This document shows positions 61,616 through 64,000 of a DNA stretch of 64,000 bases, in pieces. The DNA lies in NCBI RefSeq assembly GCF_002563655.1, contig NZ_PDIY01000001.1:4022501-4086500 (forward strand), read 5' to 3'. A model generated the notes under the pieces. It had not been told where the DNA came from. It was given only the letters and a program-made list of their open reading frames with translations, and made no database searches. Source of the DNA: Bacillus sp. es.034. GTDB taxonomy: Bacteria; Bacillota; Bacilli; Bacillales; Bacillaceae_B. Positions within the stretch are counted from its first letter, which is position 1. Each line of letters begins with the position of its first letter. A program made the translations under genes and the position numbers.

Positions 61616-63130
61616 TTATTTACTTCCTTGCCCCGCTTCTTCAAACTCGTTTTCTTCCACTTCGTTCGAAGCTGCTGCTTCCTTGTCTCCTGACTCGGAA
61701 ATAGCAGGCTGGTAATGCGTCGGTTGAGTCCTGTTTGCATACGACTTCAGTAATTCCCCCACATCGATGCCTGTCATTTCACGCAGTGGCTCCTGCATGT
61801 CGAGCATCGTTCTTGTGATGCTTTTACCAAAGGAAGGAACCCCTTGGCCGTTACCGGAATCGATGATCTTGACCGAATCGATATTATTGAGAGGCTGAGC
61901 GATTTTCTCAGCGAACACCGGCAGCATTTCGATGAGTTTCTCTGTGATAATGACATCTCCATGTTTTTCCATGGCTTCAGCCAGCAGTTTACGGGATTCA
62001 GCTTCTGCTTTACCGCGTTCACGGATGACATCGGCTTCGGCAGACCCTTCTTCCCTGCGGATCTTCGCTTTTGCTTCCCCGTCGATTTCAGACTTACGTG
62101 CTTCCGCTTCTGCTTTACGGGTCGTTTCGTAATAATCTGCATCGGCTTTTGTTTTACGGACCTTGGATTCTTCCGCTTCAAGTTTAACTGCACGCTCCCG
62201 TTCAAGGAATTGAAGGGTCAGCTCTTCTTCTTTTACTTCCTTGGCAAGTTTCGCTTTTTCAAGCTCATAGGACTGTTCGGACTTCGCTCTTGCACGTTCG
62301 GTTTCTTCTTTGAAGGCAGCATCTTTGATGTCTTTTTCCTTTTTCGATTCTGCAATCGTGATTTGGCGTTTGTATTCTTCTTCTTTCGCTTCCTGGTCGG
62401 TTTGGGCACGGTGAATACGTGTTTCACGTTCTGTGTTCGCTTCAGCGATTTCAGCTTGTTTCCGCACCTCAGCGATACGCGGTCGGCCAAGATTTTCTAA
62501 GTATCCATTTTGCTCGTCAGCATCCCGGATGTCCGTCAAACCGAGTGACGTAATTTTAAAGCCCATCAGATCAAGCTGTTTCTGGGCGATTTCCGACACA
62601 TCGGCATTGAATTTTTCGCGGTTGCTGTTTATGTCTTCCACGGTCATTTTTGAGAGAATCGCGCGGAGGTTACTTCCCAGCACCTCGATGATTTCATCTT
62701 CAATTTCTTTTTGATCCTTGCCGAGGAACTGCTCGGCGTAGTTTGCGATCCCGTTCAAGGTATCGGCAACCTTCACCATCGCAACGGCATCGGCCACTAT
62801 CGGAACTCCTCCGTTTGTGTACACTCTTGGTGTCGATAGTTTCAATTGGAATGATGTAAGGTTAACAGGAGTGGACGTCTGGAAACGTCTTAATCTGTAT
62901 CCCCCACCACGGATGATTTTCATGGAACGGCCTTCCTGGTCGGTGAAAATATTCGATTCCTTCTCAGGATCCCCCAGTTTCGGTCCGGTAATGATCAATG
63001 CCTGGTTGGATTTCGCTGTACGATAGCGGAACCTCATCCAGAAATAATATGCGATCCCCACAATTGCTGCAATAACCAGAACAGGAATCAGGAAAACGAA
63101 AAATCCAATCACACTCAATGATCCTAGCAT
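61616..63130 (-). CDS. floT: Flotillin-like protein FloT
   Basis: 504 residues. An N-terminal membrane segment (IGFFVFLIPVLVIAAIVGIA) is followed by an SPFH/PHB domain (about 35-230), a long charged coiled coil with EA-rich repeats (RKAEAEARKSEIDGEAKAK), and a C-terminal tail with Pro residues. It organises membrane microdomains with other flotillins. ATG 63130 has GAGGGG 8 nt upstream. A sigma-W promoter precedes it. The partner NfeD-type gene yuaF is not adjacent here. Confidence 0.94.
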   Translation of the reverse strand: MLGSLSVIGFFVFLIPVLVIAAIVGIAYYFWMRFRYRTAKSNQALIITGPKLGDPEKESNIFTDQEGRSMKIIRGGGYRLRRFQTSTPVNLTSFQLKLSTPRVYTNGGVPIVADAVAMVKVADTLNGIANYAEQFLGKDQKEIEDEIIEVLGSNLRAILSKMTVEDINSNREKFNADVSEIAQKQLDLMGFKITSLGLTDIRDADEQNGYLENLGRPRIAEVRKQAEIAEANTERETRIHRAQTDQEAKEEEYKRQITIAESKKEKDIKDAAFKEETERARAKSEQSYELEKAKLAKEVKEEELTLQFLERERAVKLEAEESKVRKTKADADYYETTRKAEAEARKSEIDGEAKAKIRREEGSAEADVIRERGKAEAESRKLLAEAMEKHGDVIITEKLIEMLPVFAEKIAQPLNNIDSVKIIDSGNGQGVPSFGKSITRTMLDMQEPLREMTGIDVGELLKSYANRTQPTHYQPAISESGDKEAAASNEVEENEFEEAGQGSK

Positions 63131-63154
63131 TCTGACAACCCCTCTCAACAATTT

Positions 63155-63176
63155 TTAAATCAGGTATCTGATTTAA
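63155..63176. promoter_or_regulatory. AT-rich palindrome in the floT leader
   Basis: TTAAATCAG, GTAT, CTGATTTAA: perfect 9-bp arms between the promoter and the start codon. Confidence 0.55.
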
Positions 63177-63205
63177 TTTACATAAAAGTGCCTGCTACAC
63201 TACTA

Positions 63206-63234
63206 TATACGGATCTGAGATCGAAAAAGTTTCA
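63206..63234 (-). promoter_or_regulatory. Sigma-W promoter of floT
   Basis: On the minus strand TGAAAC (63229-63234), 17 bases, CGTATA (63206-63211), an exact match to the sigma-W consensus. The B. subtilis yuaFGI operon is also sigma-W-dependent. Confidence 0.88.
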
Positions 63235-63264
63235 ATAAATTAGGCGAATCTCCTATTTTTATAT

Positions 63265-63298
63265 AAAAAAAGCCTGAACCTCTAGAAGTTCAAGCTTT
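63265..63298 (-). terminator. Terminator of the DUF1761 gene
   Basis: AAAGCTTGAAC/GTTCAGGCTTT with a T run on the minus strand, separating this unit from floT. Confidence 0.75.
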
Positions 63299-63302
63299 CA
63301 TA

Positions 63303-63671
63303 CTATAGAAACAAACCGTGCAATGCACCAAGCAAAGTGAAAACGATGAGATGGTCGCCGATGGCAATCAGGAACATCCGTTTTGAGATGAGTCCAAATA
63401 GTGCATTTTTCATAAAGACGATGGAGATGAGAATACCAATAAGTCCACCAATCAATGCCCCTGAAGTCAAACCGCCGGAATTCGTCGCTTGAACAAGAAC
63501 TCCCACCAGGGCTGAACTGATGAACGCCACTGAGACAGCAACTACATATTTCACCGGTCCAGCTCCATCCTGATCTTTCTTTCCAAGCAGTATCGAATAA
63601 TAAATCCCCCCGTATATCATATACAACACGGCCCCCACCATAAATGCGGGCAAATTCAAATCAACTGTCAT
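63303..63671 (-). CDS. DUF1761 family membrane protein
   Basis: 122 residues with four helices. NLPAFMVGAVLYMIYGGIYY at the N-terminus and IAIGDHLIVFTLLGALHG at the C-terminus fit DUF1761. Function is unknown. ATG 63671 has GGAGGA 7 nt upstream, 13 bases after the stop of the effector-domain gene, so the two are coupled. Confidence 0.82.
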   Translation of the reverse strand: MTVDLNLPAFMVGAVLYMIYGGIYYSILLGKKDQDGAGPVKYVVAVSVAFISSALVGVLVQATNSGGLTSGALIGGLIGILISIVFMKNALFGLISKRMFLIAIGDHLIVFTLLGALHGLFL

Positions 63672-63684
63672 CCCTATTCCTCCA

Positions 63685-64000
63685 TTAATTCGGTTCAATG
63701 GCCAGAGCGATCGCTTTTATTCGGCATTTAATATCAAGCGATCCTTGTACACCCGTTACCTCAACAAGCTCCACCGGGTTCCCCAGATATCTAAAGCCGC
63801 TTTGTGGCAGCCAGTAGCTATACAGTTCTGAGTAACATTCAATCAGCATGCCCCTGTCCTCATAGTCGACAGGGCCTGGAAACTCATATATTACATGCTT
63901 GCCTCCCGAAAAATGATTGAGGTCTTCGCCCGATATGCTTAGATCCTTAACTGCCAGGCGGCATTCGTACCTGTTTTTATCTGCTGGGGTAATGTAGGGA
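63685..64000 (-). CDS. GyrI-like/AraC effector-binding domain protein, 3' part
   Basis: The gene runs off the right edge; 104 residues remain. HVIYEFPGPVDYED, LIECYSELYSYWLPQSGF, YLGNPVELVEV and LDIKCRIKAIAL show the GyrI-like small-molecule-binding fold found alone or behind a HTH. The N-terminus, which would show whether a DNA-binding domain exists, lies outside. It is coupled to the DUF1761 gene. Confidence 0.8.
   Translation of the reverse strand, partial: PYITPADKNRYECRLAVKDLSISGEDLNHFSGGKHVIYEFPGPVDYEDRGMLIECYSELYSYWLPQSGFRYLGNPVELVEVTGVQGSLDIKCRIKAIALAIEPN

Noticed and set aside
61844..62500. A 218-residue open frame antisense to floT, rich in Phe and Cys
   Set aside because: It mirrors the EA/KA-rich coiled coil of FloT; Glu and Lys codons read backwards give Phe and Leu. 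It has no ribosome site and no sensible protein pattern.

Overview
The window reads as chromosome of a spore-forming, low- to mid-GC Gram-positive of the Bacillaceae, close to the marine and soil Bacillus / Rossellomorea-type lineages. The evidence is small acid-soluble spore proteins (SspE, SspK), strong AGGAGG ribosome sites, frequent TTG and GTG starts, and regulatory sites for PerR, CtsR, Fur, sigma-B and sigma-W. From 1 to about 27.2 kb it follows a Bacillus subtilis backbone: ygzB, perR, bcp (ygaF), hemL (gsaB), ygaE, ygaD, ygaC, ygaB, sspE, fabL, yfhS, mutY, yfhP, yfhJ, sspK, yfhH, recX, yfhF, yfhE, yfhD. Inserted into it are a cobalamin adenosyltransferase plus 2-hydroxyacid dehydrogenase, an ABC-2 exporter, a five-gene peptide ABC transporter and a short-chain dehydrogenase.

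From 27 to 49 kb is accessory and stress-related: a divergent VOC/TetR pair beside an N-terminally truncated DoxX gene, a UbiB/AarF kinase with a sigma-W-like promoter, an alkyltransferase-like protein, clpE with three CtsR boxes, two small unrecognised proteins, a sigma-B katE catalase, a yhbD/bactofilin-like pair, a phosphodiesterase plus MFS pair, azoreductase, ferritin, DMT and TerC transporters, and two 2TM potassium channels (the other lies at 3 kb). From 49 to 54 kb is a divergent Fur-controlled iron island: a flavodoxin/ferredoxin reductase facing a hydroxamate-siderophore ABC transporter. From 54 to 64 kb come a translationally coupled GlcD-type oxidase and BASS transporter, a threonine-aldolase-like enzyme with a hydrolase, yunD, a decayed DUF4397/sortase remnant, a DinB protein, sigma-W-driven flotillin floT, and a DUF1761/GyrI-like pair.

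No CRISPR, rRNA, tRNA, prophage or insertion-sequence transposase was found. The least explained DNA is non-coding. One dispersed palindrome family (core AGGGACGGACCT) occurs five times, either as a compact hairpin or as 77-100 bp units with inverted ends, and one copy supplies the 3' end of yfhH. A tandem array of about 125 bp hairpin units lies upstream of a dehydrogenase gene. Two other palindromes double as terminators. I do not see a wholly new multi-gene system; these repeats, the decayed sortase locus, the tandem TetR operators with an apparently leaderless tetR, and several regulated UTRs most deserve a second look.
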